Of a DNA stretch of 64,000 bases, positions 1-9,085 are shown piece after piece. Every line of letters starts with the position of its first letter. Position 1 is the stretch's first letter. The translations under genes were made by a program, and so were the position numbers. This DNA comes from JACXTP01 sp963827905 (GTDB lineage Archaea > Thermoplasmatota > Thermoplasmata > Methanomassiliicoccales > UBA472), in assembly GCA_963827905.1 (NCBI GenBank), contig CAWHCB010000001.1, positions 124,001 through 188,000 of the forward strand, given 5' to 3'. The notes beneath the pieces are model-generated. The model was given only the letters and a program-made list of their open reading frames with translations. It searched no databases and had not been told where the DNA came from.

Positions 1-199
1 CGAATAGACAGCAGTCGGTCGCCTCCATGGTCTGGATGGTCCCTTCAGGAAGATAGGAGCCATGGACGGAGTTACAGCGTAGCCCCATCTCCGCCGGGAC
101 GAGCTCCAACGGGGCTCCGACCGCCTCCAAGGTCCTTATCGCAGAGCCTATGACCTCAGGGCCGATGCCGTCCCCACCTATGACCGCGACCCTTCTCAC
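1..199 (-). CDS. Isopropylmalate/homoisocitrate dehydrogenase family, N-terminal part (runs off window)
   Basis: Only the first ~66 residues lie in the window. After a GTG start at 199 the protein reads VRRVAVIGGDGIGPEV, the N-terminal signature of NAD(P)-dependent beta-decarboxylating dehydrogenases (3-isopropylmalate, isocitrate and homoisocitrate dehydrogenases). The GTG overlaps the TGA of deoxyhypusine synthase (198-196), which indicates translational coupling. An upstream ATG at 207 is out of frame. Family members oxidise and decarboxylate 2-hydroxy-3-carboxy acids in leucine, 2-oxoacid or TCA metabolism. The substrate cannot be assigned from this fragment because the specificity residues are further downstream. 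Confidence 0.85.
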   Translation of the reverse strand, partial: MRRVAVIGGDGIGPEVIGSAIRTLEAVGAPLELVPAEMGLRCNSVHGSYLPEGTIQTMEATDCCLF

Positions 200-1131
200 T
201 TCCGCATCCTCTCCACCAGGCTCGCCACCGTCATGGGCAGGGTGATGGTGGCGTCACCCTCGACCGTGACATGGTCCGCCGTCTCCTTGACCTTGCCCCA
301 GGAGACCGCCTCCCTCACCTGTGCCCCGGACAGGGAGCCGTCGTACTCAGGGGCGGTGGTCATGTAGACCGCGTAATCAAGACCGCCGCGGAACTGGTTC
401 CACCAGATCACATGGTGTTTGGAGATCCCTCCGCCCACGATGACCGCGCCGGTCTCCTTGGCATGGAATATGATGTCGGAGAGGTCCTGCTCGTCCTGGA
501 AGAGGTCGATATGGAGCTTGCGATGCGTCTGCCAGTACATCCATATCTGACTACCGAACGATCCATCGGTGATACCAGGTACGAAGATGGGCACTTGGTT
601 GCGGTGGCACCAGTGCAGCAATGAGCTTTCGTCATCGATGCGGGAGCCGACCTGGTCTATGAGCTCGCGGGTGGATATGGAGTTCTTCCCTTCCAATATC
701 TCCTCGAACATGGGGATCAGCCTCTCCTCCAACACCAGTCCGTAGCTCTCATCCGGGACCAGTATGTTGCCCAATCGGTTGATGCCTTCGCGCCGCAGCT
801 CCGCGTCGTCCATGTAGAAATCGCCATGGTAATAGTCGCGCCAGGTGCGCGCCAGGTCGTGGTCGAGGGTGCCGCAGGTGGTGATGATCACGTCCACCAG
901 CTTGCGCTTGACCAGCTCCACGATGACCCCCCTGGTGCCGGTGGCCATGATGCATGCGGGGAAGGAGAGGAACTTGACGCAGCCTTCGCTGCGGGCCATC
1001 TTCTCCATGATGTCCACTGCGTCCGCCACCTTTCTGCCGGTGAAGCCCCCTGAGCCCTTGAGCTCGCGCATGAGCTCGTCCACGCTCATGCATTCTCGAA
1101 CCTTGATGTCCTCAACCTTGCGGCCGGTCAT
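196..1131 (-). CDS. dys: Deoxyhypusine synthase
   Basis: A 311-residue protein of normal family length. It transfers the 4-aminobutyl group of spermidine to a lysine of aIF5A in an NAD-dependent reaction, the first step of hypusine formation in the cytoplasm. Visible signatures are GSGGFTGRKVADAVDIM near residue 30, VIVGGGISKHH near 235, and the C-terminal DYAVYMTTAPEYDGSLSGA followed by EAVSWGKV, whose Lys (about residue 280) matches the catalytic lysine of the family. The ATG at 1131 gives the expected N-terminus. It is followed without a gap by the dehydrogenase gene (GTG/TGA overlap), so the two probably share a transcript although no metabolic link is obvious. Confidence 0.95.
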   Translation of the reverse strand: MTGRKVEDIKVRECMSVDELMRELKGSGGFTGRKVADAVDIMEKMARSEGCVKFLSFPACIMATGTRGVIVELVKRKLVDVIITTCGTLDHDLARTWRDYYHGDFYMDDAELRREGINRLGNILVPDESYGLVLEERLIPMFEEILEGKNSISTRELIDQVGSRIDDESSLLHWCHRNQVPIFVPGITDGSFGSQIWMYWQTHRKLHIDLFQDEQDLSDIIFHAKETGAVIVGGGISKHHVIWWNQFRGGLDYAVYMTTAPEYDGSLSGAQVREAVSWGKVKETADHVTVEGDATITLPMTVASLVERMRK

Positions 1132-1239
1132 TTATCCCAATCCTCATTTTGGTCAGCCCGATAGGTCTAGAAATATGTTGCTGAGATCGCCTATCCGCCT
1201 CCCAGAAAGATAATATCCATCGGCGATGATTCGGCCTGG

Positions 1240-2417
1240 ATGGTCAACTACGCCCGTCTGGCAGTGTTCATCGGAGCTTTCTCCGGACCGCTCGCCGGCA
1301 ACGCCGTCCTGGCCGTGGTCCCCATCCTCGAACAGGAGTTCTCGCTCTCCGCCGCGGAGGTGCTCATCTCCATCAGCTTCTACATGTTCCCCTTTGCGAT
1401 ATTCAGCTTTTTTCTCCGGCTCGATCTCGGACATATATGGACGCCGCAAGGTGGTGACCTTCGGGTTCATGGTCTATGCCGCGGGGGCGGTGCTTTGCGC
1501 CCTCAGCCAAGACGCTGGGGTGTTCTATCTTTCTCGAGCGGTGCAGGGGTTCGGATATGCCTTCGTGAACCCGGTGCTCGTGGCGATACTGGCAGAGGTC
1601 GTGCCTCCGGAGTCCCGAGGCCGGAACATGGGGTTCCTGGCTGCCGCCACCACCGCAGGCGTGGCATGTGGCCCGCTCATCGCCGGGATCATGAGCCAAT
1701 GGGACTGGCGCTACACCTTCGTTCTCATAGCGGTGCTTTGCATCATCTGCAACGCTGCCATTCTGGCGACCTACAAGGGACAGGGATTCCTTTCCTCCGG
1801 AGCGTCAATGCGTTCGATGCGGCCCAATCTCACCCGGACGCTGAAGGACCATGGCGTGATCCTCATCTCCGCCATAGGGTTCCTCAATTTCTTCTGCTAT
1901 ATCGGAGCGCTCTCCTATGTATCCGACATACTGGCCAAGCCCCCATTGGACCTCACGGGGGGAGAGATAGGGGCGATGGTGGCGTTGACCGGCATGGCCG
2001 GCATCTTCGCCGCCCCCTTCGGCGGCTTCTTGGTGGAGAGGATCGGCAGAGCCACCACCGCCTCTCTGGGCCTATATGGTGGTCCTGGCATCCATGATCG
2101 CTTTGTACAGCTCGTCCAGCGTGATATGGTACGGTGTATCGTTGGCAATGCTCGGAACCGGGTCCCAGATATTGTGGGCATCGCTGTTCACCATGACGGT
2201 CGAGTTCATTCCAGACATCAAAGGCACGGTCTCATCGGTGTTCAATAGCTCGCGCTTCCTTGGTTATGCGATCTCTCCCCTCATCCTAGGCTCTGTCTAC
2301 TTGGAACAGGGGTACGACGCCGTGCTGGTCATCACTGCCATCACCATCACTGTCGCCATTGGTCTGTCCATACTGTTGCGGACCAAGGTGACTAGGACGA
2401 CTCCCAGCGGTCCATGA
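1240..2417 (+). CDS. MFS transporter (two frame breaks)
   Basis: A 12-helix-type major facilitator protein of ~390 residues, readable only across three frames. Residues to about 57 read from ATG 1240. After the T6 run at 1408-1413 the frame moves by one, where MFS motif A (GSISDIYGRRK) and the bulk of the helices follow. Near 2074 it moves by one again and the last four helices follow to 2417. Both breaks equal one extra base. Removing one T from the run restores a smooth join, so this looks like sequence error or a young pseudogene. The substrate is unknown, although the motif and length resemble Bcr/CflA-type drug exporters. Its 3' end overlaps the convergent kinase gene by 26 bp. Confidence 0.8.
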
Positions 2418-2970
2418 TGACCTTCAGTTCCGCCCTGGTCGCCTCTGCCGGTCCCGAGTTGTCGAGCACCAACCATCCATCCTGGGCCAGGATCAAGGTC
2501 TTCCGTCTCGATTCCCTCAGTCCCTCGATGTTCTCGAACATCTCCCTTTCGTGGTCCCTCTGCTCGATCCGAGCCAAGGCCACCTCCGGGAGTACGTCCA
2601 CCAGCATCCGGGTCGGTGGAAGGTCAATGATGCGCTTGAAAAGTTCATATCCGGTGCCCATCAGACCTTCTGGCAAGTATGCCGCCCCCATTAGGTATCG
2701 GACGAATATCACACGGTCCTTCGAACCCACTACCTTGCGTTTCCTACGGATCGAGACCAACACATCGGCGATGAAGAACATCGTGGCGATGGCGTGCATG
2801 ATGCTGCCCTTCGACTGCAATGCCGCCTTGGAGATGCGCCCCAAAAAACGCTCCGAGGGGTGTACGAACAGGTGCACCGTGAAACCATCCTCTTTGTACC
2901 GGTCCGCCATCCAATGGGCCACCGTGCTCTTGCCCGAGCCATCGATGCCGTCCACGACGATCCAGCGCAT
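2392..2970 (-). CDS. Thymidylate-kinase-like P-loop kinase
   Basis: A 192-residue protein that begins with a Walker A in VVDGIDGSGKST (residues 4-15), the form typical of dTMP kinases, which phosphorylate dTMP to dTDP. The middle contains DRVIFVRYLMGAAYLPEG in place of the usual DR(Y/F) segment, and a basic lid-like stretch RDHEREMFENIEGLRESRR near 140. It starts 2 nt after the stop of the polyprenol-kinase-like gene, so the two are probably co-transcribed. The family is clear, but the substrate is less so: the DR-Y motif is modified, and coupling to a lipid kinase gene leaves room for another nucleotide or lipid substrate. Confidence 0.75.
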   Translation of the reverse strand: MRWIVVDGIDGSGKSTVAHWMADRYKEDGFTVHLFVHPSERFLGRISKAALQSKGSIMHAIATMFFIADVLVSIRRKRKVVGSKDRVIFVRYLMGAAYLPEGLMGTGYELFKRIIDLPPTRMLVDVLPEVALARIEQRDHEREMFENIEGLRESRRKTLILAQDGWLVLDNSGPAEATRAELKVIMDRWESS

Positions 2971-2972
2971 TC

Positions 2973-3770
2973 TCAGATCCCCGCCGCCGCCAGGATGAGC
3001 ACCGTGGTTATGGGTATGACCAGGTTGTCATACTCTCCCGGGAGTGTATAGTTCCACCACCGCCACATAGGCGGCTATGCCGGCGCTTATCGGAAGGACC
3101 CAAATGGCCTCCACCTGATGGTCGCCATAGATGCCATTGATGCTGAGGTAGCTGTAGAAGGCGAAGACCACGACGCAGGCGATCATGGCGAATATGAAAA
3201 CGGAGATGGCTCCCCTCCAATGTCTTGCCTCCGTGTATCTTTCGCTTCCCATACCTCTTGCCGATAAGTCCGCCCATGCCATCTCCGTAGGCCATGCAGA
3301 CTATGCCGATGGAAGCTATCATCAGGTTGTCGAAGAAAACGAACGCCAGCATCGTCCAGGATATGGCATAGAAGACCAGACCGAGCTTGTGCCCATTGAT
3401 CGAGGCCTCGGCCAGATATGGACCCTTTGAGCTCCTTCTCCATCTTTGACCTGGGCTCATCGGTCCTGGAGCCTTCCTTGGAGAGAAGGTAACAGAAGAA
3501 GATGAAAGGGGCTGCGGCGAGCAGGGCCATGGCCCACGCGTGGTCGAACACCCACCAGAAGAAGACGATGTTACCGATCATGATATGGATGAACTTGCGA
3601 TGCATCTTGGTGCGCTTCAGATAAGCGGATTTGCTGGCGATGAGCACCACTGCTCCGATGTACGAATACACCAGCAACAGCCCCCAAAGGTCTCCCTGGC
3701 TCAAGTTATCAGCATTGGAAAGCGATGAATATATAAAATGGCTTGTCCCATGGGTCGGACCGAGGTCCAT
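2973..3770 (-). CDS. Dolichol/polyprenol kinase-like integral membrane protein (three frame breaks)
   Basis: Polytopic membrane protein of the dolichol kinase/phytol kinase/CDP-transferase-like family, likely CTP-dependent and acting on an isoprenoid lipid. It contains HRKFIHI near residue 57, the signature AYGDGMGGLIGKRYGKRK, and KTLEG. The frame breaks three times, each equal to one extra base: near 3423-3428 (after KELKG), in the C4 run 3212-3215 (after KTLEG), and at 3037-3042 (after LYTPG). With these repaired the C-terminus reads EYDNLVIPITTVLILAAAGI and stops at 2973, just before the kinase gene. Conserved text on both sides of each break argues for sequencing error. The exact N-terminus is uncertain. 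Confidence 0.75.
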
Positions 3771-3838
3771 CCAGCATATCGATATTTTATCATTCTACAT
3801 ACCGATTTTCTGACGTGTCGATGATAATTTGCCGAGTG

Positions 3839-3850
3839 ATTTTAAATATC
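3839..3850 (+). promoter_or_regulatory. TATA box for the KaiC-like gene pair
   Basis: The sequence TTTTAAATATC lies about 30-40 bp upstream of the ATG at 3880, the spacing expected for an archaeal TATA element and a short 5' leader. It supports the choice of 3880 rather than the upstream in-frame ATG at 3829. Confidence 0.55.
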
Positions 3851-3879
3851 CTCGGGCCAATCGAATAGAAAGTGGCGGA

Positions 3880-4551
3880 ATGAACGAGAAGGACCTGTAT
3901 CTGATGGCTTATCTCAAGGACAACTTGAGCGCCTTCGACAATGGCCCGGTGCTCTTGGACGTCAAATCCACTCAGTTCGTCAGGGTCAACCTGCTCCTTC
4001 TCAAGGCGTTCTCATCCATGCCTGGACGTCCAGGGATGTTCATCGCGGTGGACAGGCCGCACCATTACATGTTGCATCTGATGGGCATGCATCAGATAGA
4101 CCCGCAGGGCCTGATATTCATCGACGCCATCAGTCGGTTCGCGGCGGACACCAAGAACAGCCACAATCCCGCCAACCGTCTGAACGCCCCATCGAACATC
4201 GACTCCCTGCCATCGGTCATTAGGGACTGGGCAGGCAATTCGCCTCAGCCAGCGCCGATGGACCTGCAACGGTGCCGGTTCGCCATGATCGATAACATAT
4301 CCTCGTTGTTGCTCTACAACAGCTTCAACAACGTGGAGGTCTTCCTTCAGGATTTCATTGATGTCCTCACTTCCCATGCCCGGGTGCAGATCCCGTTGCT
4401 CGTGGACAGGGAGAGGAACTGCATGCTCTACGAGGCGGCGCGGTCGCTCTGCCCCCATGAGATAAGCGTCAACGATGGCATCCTGGCCTCGATGTCGCTG
4501 ACCAGCAAGCGGAATGGAATAGCCAGGATAGTGGATTCTAACGAGGTTTGA
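3880..4551 (+). CDS. KaiC/RecA-like protein lacking a P-loop
   Basis: A 223-residue protein. The start at 3880 has a purine-rich GTGGCGG just upstream and sits behind a TATA box. The ATG 17 codons earlier lies within or before the promoter. The layout resembles a RecA/KaiC core: a strand where Walker A should be (GPVLLDVKSTQF) without GxxxxGK(S/T), and a Walker-B-like strand RFAMIDNISSLLLYNS near residue 145. It precedes an intact KaiC-like ATPase with a TGA/TTG overlap, so the two are probably made together. I infer a non-catalytic partner of the ATPase. No family name can be given with certainty. Confidence 0.6.
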   Translation: MNEKDLYLMAYLKDNLSAFDNGPVLLDVKSTQFVRVNLLLLKAFSSMPGRPGMFIAVDRPHHYMLHLMGMHQIDPQGLIFIDAISRFAADTKNSHNPANRLNAPSNIDSLPSVIRDWAGNSPQPAPMDLQRCRFAMIDNISSLLLYNSFNNVEVFLQDFIDVLTSHARVQIPLLVDRERNCMLYEAARSLCPHEISVNDGILASMSLTSKRNGIARIVDSNEV

Positions 4552-4556
4552 AGAAA

Positions 4557-5268
4557 ATGAGCGCTCCCGATACATGTGTAAGGCCCCGGGCGGAGATCGT
4601 CCGCCTTACCAGCGGCATCAACGGTTTAGATGATTCCATCGAGGGGGGCTTCCCATTCCCATCCGTGATACTGGTGGCCGGCAGCGCTGGCACTGGAAAG
4701 ACCACCTTCGCGATGAAATACCTCTGCGAAGGGGCCAAGAAAGGGGAGCAGTGCTTGTACATCACCACATTGAGCGAACCGACCCAGTGGATGATGCGCT
4801 ATGCCATGCAGTTCGACTTCATGGACCCTTCCTACTTCGACGACCAGATCGTCTATATGGACCTGGGCGACAAGCTCCGCACCATGAAGCCAGAGGAGAT
4901 CCTGAACGTGATCGATCAGAAGATCGCCGAGGTCATGCCCACGCGCATCGTCATCGATCCGTTGACCGTGATCGGCAACATGATGGGGGGCGACTACCGT
5001 CAGTTCCTGTTCGACCTTACGAACCGTCTCAAGAACTGGAACGCCGTGACCGTGGTCACGGGAGAGGTCAAACCCAACGAGCTCTACCCATCTGAGATAG
5101 CCTATGCCGTCGATGGCATCATCCTGCTCTTGCTCTCCGACGAGGTGGTAACGCGAAGGAAATACGTGGAGGTGCTCAAGATGAGAGGGCACCAATCATG
5201 GCACTGGACGTCAGCCCATCGACATCTCCAGGCGCGAGGGCATCATAGTCCTCAAGGCCAGGTTCTGA
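4557..5268 (+). CDS. KaiC-like RecA-superfamily ATPase (C-terminal frame break)
   Basis: About 237 residues with Walker A GSAGTGKTTFAMKYL near residue 42, preceded by TSGINGLDDSIEGGFP as in KaiC/GvpD/Rad55-type ATPases. The Walker B strand is TRIVIDPLTVIG near 135. The frame breaks at the GGG run 5187-5189. With one G removed the tail reads RGTNHGTGRQPIDISREG and ends at TGA 5266-5268, matching the C-terminal sheet of the family. Starts at ATG 4557 (AGGT 9 nt upstream) or TTG 4548 are both possible. Such ATPases act as regulatory switches in archaea, and the actual target is unknown. Seven bases separate it from the convergent MgtC-type gene. Confidence 0.8.
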
Positions 5269-5274
5269 GCGCCA

Positions 5275-6570
5275 TCATAGCACCAGGCTGATGATGAAGA
5301 GGGCCACGGTGTTCACGACCGCCACCGCGGTGACCGATATCAATCGGTTCTTGGCCGCGGAGGCCAGGTCCTTATCGATCGACCGGGTTATTATGATCTT
5401 GTTGATGCAGCTGAAGACGCAGGCGAGCATGATGGTCTGCGCCGCGATGAGGGGGTCCAACCCACTGGTGTAGACCAAGGTTCCCAAAGATGCCGCTACC
5501 GCCGCCGAGGATACGAAACCGCCGATGGCGGAAACGTACACGCCGTAGTCTCCCAGGTATTCGTTGGCGGCGTAGGATATCACCGATATGACCAGGATCA
5601 GGAGCGCGAACTTCAGGGCGGGCATGATGGCGAAGGGGGACTTGACCTCGAGCTTCTGCTGCGAGACCTCTCCCGACTTGATCATCAGCCCGAGCAGGAA
5701 GGCGACCGCGGTGGAGATCGCCGCTGGGAGCAACAGGATCAGAGCGGTATCCATGGTGGGGTCGGAGAGGGCCACCACGATGAGGTTCCGCACGAACATC
5801 ACACCAGTGGCGAAAAGTATGCCGGACATCGCTGTCTTGAGCAGGTCCTTGCGCTCCTTCACCATGTTGCTTATGGAGGCGGTGGTGGCCTCGGAGTTGA
5901 TCATGCCACCGAGCAGACCGGAGAACTCCAGCCCTCTCTTCGGCCCCTCCTTACGGATGATGATATAGGAAACGAAGCTGATGGCGCTCACAAAGACCAC
6001 CAACAGCAGGATGAAGTTCAGGGCCAGGATGCCGCCGGGGTTGAACACGTCCCAAGGGCTCCTGCAGCTCCAGCTCAAGTTGGTCAGAGGATAGAGGATC
6101 ACGGCCAGGGTGAGGAACTGCAGAGCCCCGATGATCTCATCGTCCTCCAGGATGGCGGCCAACTTGTGGAGCCTCCGCCTCGACACCAATAGGAAGGTCG
6201 CCACCAGGGTCACCACCGCCGCGGCGAAGAGCAGGTTCAATCCCACCAAGGCGCCGGCGAAGAAGGTCACCATCATGGCCATGGGCGTGGTCAGTCCGGG
6301 GAATCCCTTCACATACTTGATGTAGGCCAGGAATATCGCGAATGCGCCTACCAACAGTACCCCGATCATCAGCACCCAGGCGAAATCCGGGTCCTGAGTG
6401 GTCAGATAGGCGGTGATGAATCCGAATAACGATACCAGAGCGAACGTCCTCACTCCAGCATAGGAGGAGACCTCGTCACGATGGTGCTCCCTCTCCAGCC
6501 CGACCAAGGCACCAACTCCTACGGCTATCAGGGCATTGATCAGAAAATCCGGGTCCGTGAGGGCGGCCAC
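5275..6570 (-). CDS. MgtC/SapB-type membrane protein with DUF4010 domain
   Basis: A 431-residue polytopic membrane protein. The N-terminal part carries the MgtC-family signature ALVGLEREHH followed by AGVRTFALVSLFG, with about four helices to residue 140. The C-terminal two thirds is a second membrane domain of the DUF4010 type, containing EFSGLLGGMINSEATTASIS. Family members are linked to Mg2+ or pH homeostasis and membrane potential, but the biochemical role is unsettled. Its own promoter lies in 6571-6610, and it is divergent from the H+-pyrophosphatase, another membrane-energetics gene. Confidence 0.8.
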   Translation of the reverse strand: MAALTDPDFLINALIAVGVGALVGLEREHHRDEVSSYAGVRTFALVSLFGFITAYLTTQDPDFAWVLMIGVLLVGAFAIFLAYIKYVKGFPGLTTPMAMMVTFFAGALVGLNLLFAAAVVTLVATFLLVSRRRLHKLAAILEDDEIIGALQFLTLAVILYPLTNLSWSCRSPWDVFNPGGILALNFILLLVVFVSAISFVSYIIIRKEGPKRGLEFSGLLGGMINSEATTASISNMVKERKDLLKTAMSGILFATGVMFVRNLIVVALSDPTMDTALILLLPAAISTAVAFLLGLMIKSGEVSQQKLEVKSPFAIMPALKFALLILVISVISYAANEYLGDYGVYVSAIGGFVSSAAVAASLGTLVYTSGLDPLIAAQTIMLACVFSCINKIIITRSIDKDLASAAKNRLISVTAVAVVNTVALFIISLVL

Positions 6571-6805
6571 GTTCCTAATATTATATTTTCACATATATAT
6601 TTAATCCCTCTTCCTCATGGCTGAGGACCAATACCTCTCAGCTGATAATTGATAGAAAGCGAAGGTCGGCCGATTGATTATCACTTTCTATTTAAACGGC
6701 TAATGCGTAATCGAAGCCAGTATTCGAAAAACGTGGTTCTCAAAAGAACAAATGACTTATACAAGAATCCTTATTTGCCCTTAAACTCGCATTGGAGAAT
6801 ATCCT
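6571..6805. promoter_or_regulatory. Divergent promoter region, MgtC-type gene / hppA
   Basis: No gene is visible in these 235 bp. On the minus strand, a TATA-like TTAAATATATATG (about 6603-6590) lies ~25 bp before the MgtC-type start. On the plus strand, TATTTAAAC near 6688-6696 and CTTATAC near 6750 are candidate TATA elements for hppA, and a purine-rich GGAGA sits close to its ATG. Confidence 0.45.
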
Positions 6806-8971
6806 ATGATTGACGTGGAATTGGATCCAATACTGTATGTGATTCCTATTGCGGGTCTTGTCGGTCTGCTCTTCGTTTGGCTTCTGACGCGCTGGGTGTT
6901 CAAGAAGGACACCGGTACACCTGAAATGAGGGTGGTCAGCGACGCCATAAAAGAAGGGGCCATGGCCTACTTGGCTCGACAATATAAGACGATTGCCATT
7001 ATCAGCGTTGTACTGGGCGTCCTCATCATGGTCGCCATCGATCCGCTGACCGGTGCTGCGTTCTTGATCGGCGCCTTCTGTTCTGCCCTCTCGGGTTACA
7101 TTGGGATGATCGTTTCCGTGAACGCCAACATCAGGACCGCCAGCGCCGCACGGCGCACTCTCCCCGAGGCCCTGCAGGTCTCCTTCAGAGGCGGTGCGGT
7201 CTCTGGTATCGCCGTCGTCACCCTGAGCTTGCTCGGTGTGGCCGGTGTGGTCTTCCTGTTCTGGTTCCTGCAGGGGTCCACATTCAACGCTAATGGCGTG
7301 GACACGGGCTTGCAGGACGCCCTCCTCCTCTCGGTCGGTTACGCTTTCGGTGCATCCTTCGCCGCGTTGTTCGCGCAACTTGGCGGCGGTATCTATACCA
7401 AGGCCGCCGATGTCGGTGCGGACCTTGTGGGTAAGGTCGAGGCAGGCATACCTGAGGACAGCCCCAAGAACCCCGCGGTCATCGCTGACCTGGTCGGGGA
7501 CAACGTGGGCGATTGCGCCGGACGTGGCGCTGACCTGTTCGAATCCACCGCGGCTGAGAACATCGGTGCCATGATACTCGGTTTCGTCATCTACGGGATC
7601 ACTGGAAACATCGGATTCGTATTCTTCCCCCTGGTCGCTCGTGGCCTAGGAATATTCGCCGGTATCGTCGGCATTTACATGGTCAAGATGAGGAGCGAGG
7701 ACGAAGAGCCGATGAAGGCATTGAATCGCGGCTATTACATCGCTTGTGTCCTTGCCATCATCTTGTTCGGCATCGCTGCCAGCCAGATGCTTGGTGACAA
7801 CTGGATTTACTTCTTGGCTTGCGGGATAGTGGGAGTCATACTCAGCATAGTCATTGTGTACATCACCCAATACTATACATCCGGTTCCTACCGTCCAGTG
7901 CGTGACATCGCCAAAGCCTCTGAGACCGGAGCGGCGACCAACATCATCAGCGGTTTCGCCATCGGTCTGGAGACCGTGTTCATGCCGGTCATTGCCATAT
8001 CCGTCTCGTTGCTAAGTGCTTATTATCTGGGTCAGCTCGCAGCCCCATCCGGATCATCTTCCGGGGAACTGTTCTCATATGGTCTATACGGCACAGCCGT
8101 GGCCACCATGGGCATGCTGGCCACTGCTGCGTTCGTGCTGGCCGAGGATACCTTCGGTCCGATCACTGACAACGCCGGTGGCATAGTGGAGATGTCCCAG
8201 CAGCCGGAGGAGATCCGCCACCGCACTGACAAGCTAGACTCTGTTGGCAACACCACCAAGGCCCTGACCAAGGGATATGCCATGGGATCGGCTGCCTTGG
8301 CCGCGTATCTGCTCTTCGGAGCCTACTTCGATGCGGTCGCATCCATCCGTGGTTTGGAAGGAACGGAGATCTTCACGGTCTACGAGGTGGACATCGCTCA
8401 ACCCCCGGTGTTCGTCGGGGCGCTCATCGGTGCGATGCTCGTGTTCCTGTTCGCCTCCTTGGCCATACGCGCGGTCGGTAAGGCCGCTGGAGATATGATC
8501 TCTGAGGTTCGCCGCCAGTTCAAGGAGAACCCCAACATATTGGCCGGGAACGACAAGCCCGATTACGCCCGTTGCGTGGACATATCCACCAAGGGTGCCC
8601 TGAAGGCCATGATCCTGCCGGGCATACTGCCGGTCATCGTACCGGTGACCTTAGGTCTCGTCATGAGGTATGCCTATCCAGATGACTGGACGATCGCATA
8701 CCAGTCTGTGGGTGCCTTGCTCATGGTCGGAACCATCGCAGGTTTGATGATGGCCCTGACCCTGAACAACAGCGGTGGCGCGTGGGACAACGCAAAGAAG
8801 TACGTCGAGTCCACCGGTCAGAAGAAGACCCCGCTCCACGCCGCGGCTGTGGTCGGAGACACCGTCGGTGACCCGTTCAAGGACACCGCCGGACCTTCGC
8901 TGCACGTGCTGATCAAGCTCCTGGCCACCATCACCCTGGTGTTCGCGGGCCTGTTCGTGGTCGCGGTTTGA
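6806..8971 (+). CDS. hppA: Membrane-bound proton-translocating pyrophosphatase
   Basis: A 721-residue integral membrane pump that couples pyrophosphate hydrolysis to H+ export. It has the substrate-binding motif DVGADLVGKVEAGIPEDSP near residue 203, the acidic loop DNVGDCAGRGADLFES near 232, and the C-terminal VVGDTVGDPFKDTAGPS. Near residue 484 it reads GNTTKALTKG. Lys and Thr at the positions that are Ala and Gly in K+-dependent enzymes mark the K+-independent H+-pumping class. About 16 hydrophobic segments are visible, as expected. It is monocistronic, followed by a T-rich terminator. It would recover energy from the PPi released by biosynthesis. Confidence 0.95.
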   Translation: MIDVELDPILYVIPIAGLVGLLFVWLLTRWVFKKDTGTPEMRVVSDAIKEGAMAYLARQYKTIAIISVVLGVLIMVAIDPLTGAAFLIGAFCSALSGYIGMIVSVNANIRTASAARRTLPEALQVSFRGGAVSGIAVVTLSLLGVAGVVFLFWFLQGSTFNANGVDTGLQDALLLSVGYAFGASFAALFAQLGGGIYTKAADVGADLVGKVEAGIPEDSPKNPAVIADLVGDNVGDCAGRGADLFESTAAENIGAMILGFVIYGITGNIGFVFFPLVARGLGIFAGIVGIYMVKMRSEDEEPMKALNRGYYIACVLAIILFGIAASQMLGDNWIYFLACGIVGVILSIVIVYITQYYTSGSYRPVRDIAKASETGAATNIISGFAIGLETVFMPVIAISVSLLSAYYLGQLAAPSGSSSGELFSYGLYGTAVATMGMLATAAFVLAEDTFGPITDNAGGIVEMSQQPEEIRHRTDKLDSVGNTTKALTKGYAMGSAALAAYLLFGAYFDAVASIRGLEGTEIFTVYEVDIAQPPVFVGALIGAMLVFLFASLAIRAVGKAAGDMISEVRRQFKENPNILAGNDKPDYARCVDISTKGALKAMILPGILPVIVPVTLGLVMRYAYPDDWTIAYQSVGALLMVGTIAGLMMALTLNNSGGAWDNAKKYVESTGQKKTPLHAAAVVGDTVGDPFKDTAGPSLHVLIKLLATITLVFAGLFVVAV

Positions 8972-8986
8972 AACCCCTTCCCCCAT

Positions 8987-8999
8987 CTTTTCTTTTTTT
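8987..8999 (+). terminator. T-rich terminator after hppA
   Basis: A stretch of T runs (TTTTCTTTTTTT) begins 15 nt after the hppA stop and precedes the promoter of the rpo7 operon. Oligo-T tracts are the usual archaeal intrinsic termination signal. Confidence 0.55.
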
Positions 9000-9037
9000 G
9001 TCCAGATACCAGATGACATTCGGTTTTTATAGTCAAT

Positions 9038-9048
9038 CTTTAAATAAC
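9038..9048 (+). promoter_or_regulatory. TATA box of the rpo7-spt4-coaK-rps operon
   Basis: CTTTAAATAAC lies about 40 bp before the ATG at 9086, in an AT-rich gap after the hppA terminator. It is the only good TATA element before the five-gene operon. Confidence 0.55.
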
Positions 9049-9085
9049 GGTTACCATATCGCTGGTTAGTTACAGGGGTCTATCA

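Noticed and set aside
1240..2417. Programmed +1 frameshifting as explanation of the MFS and other breaks
   Set aside because: Breaks occur at many different sequences and in genes never known to need it. No common slippery site or stimulatory structure was seen.
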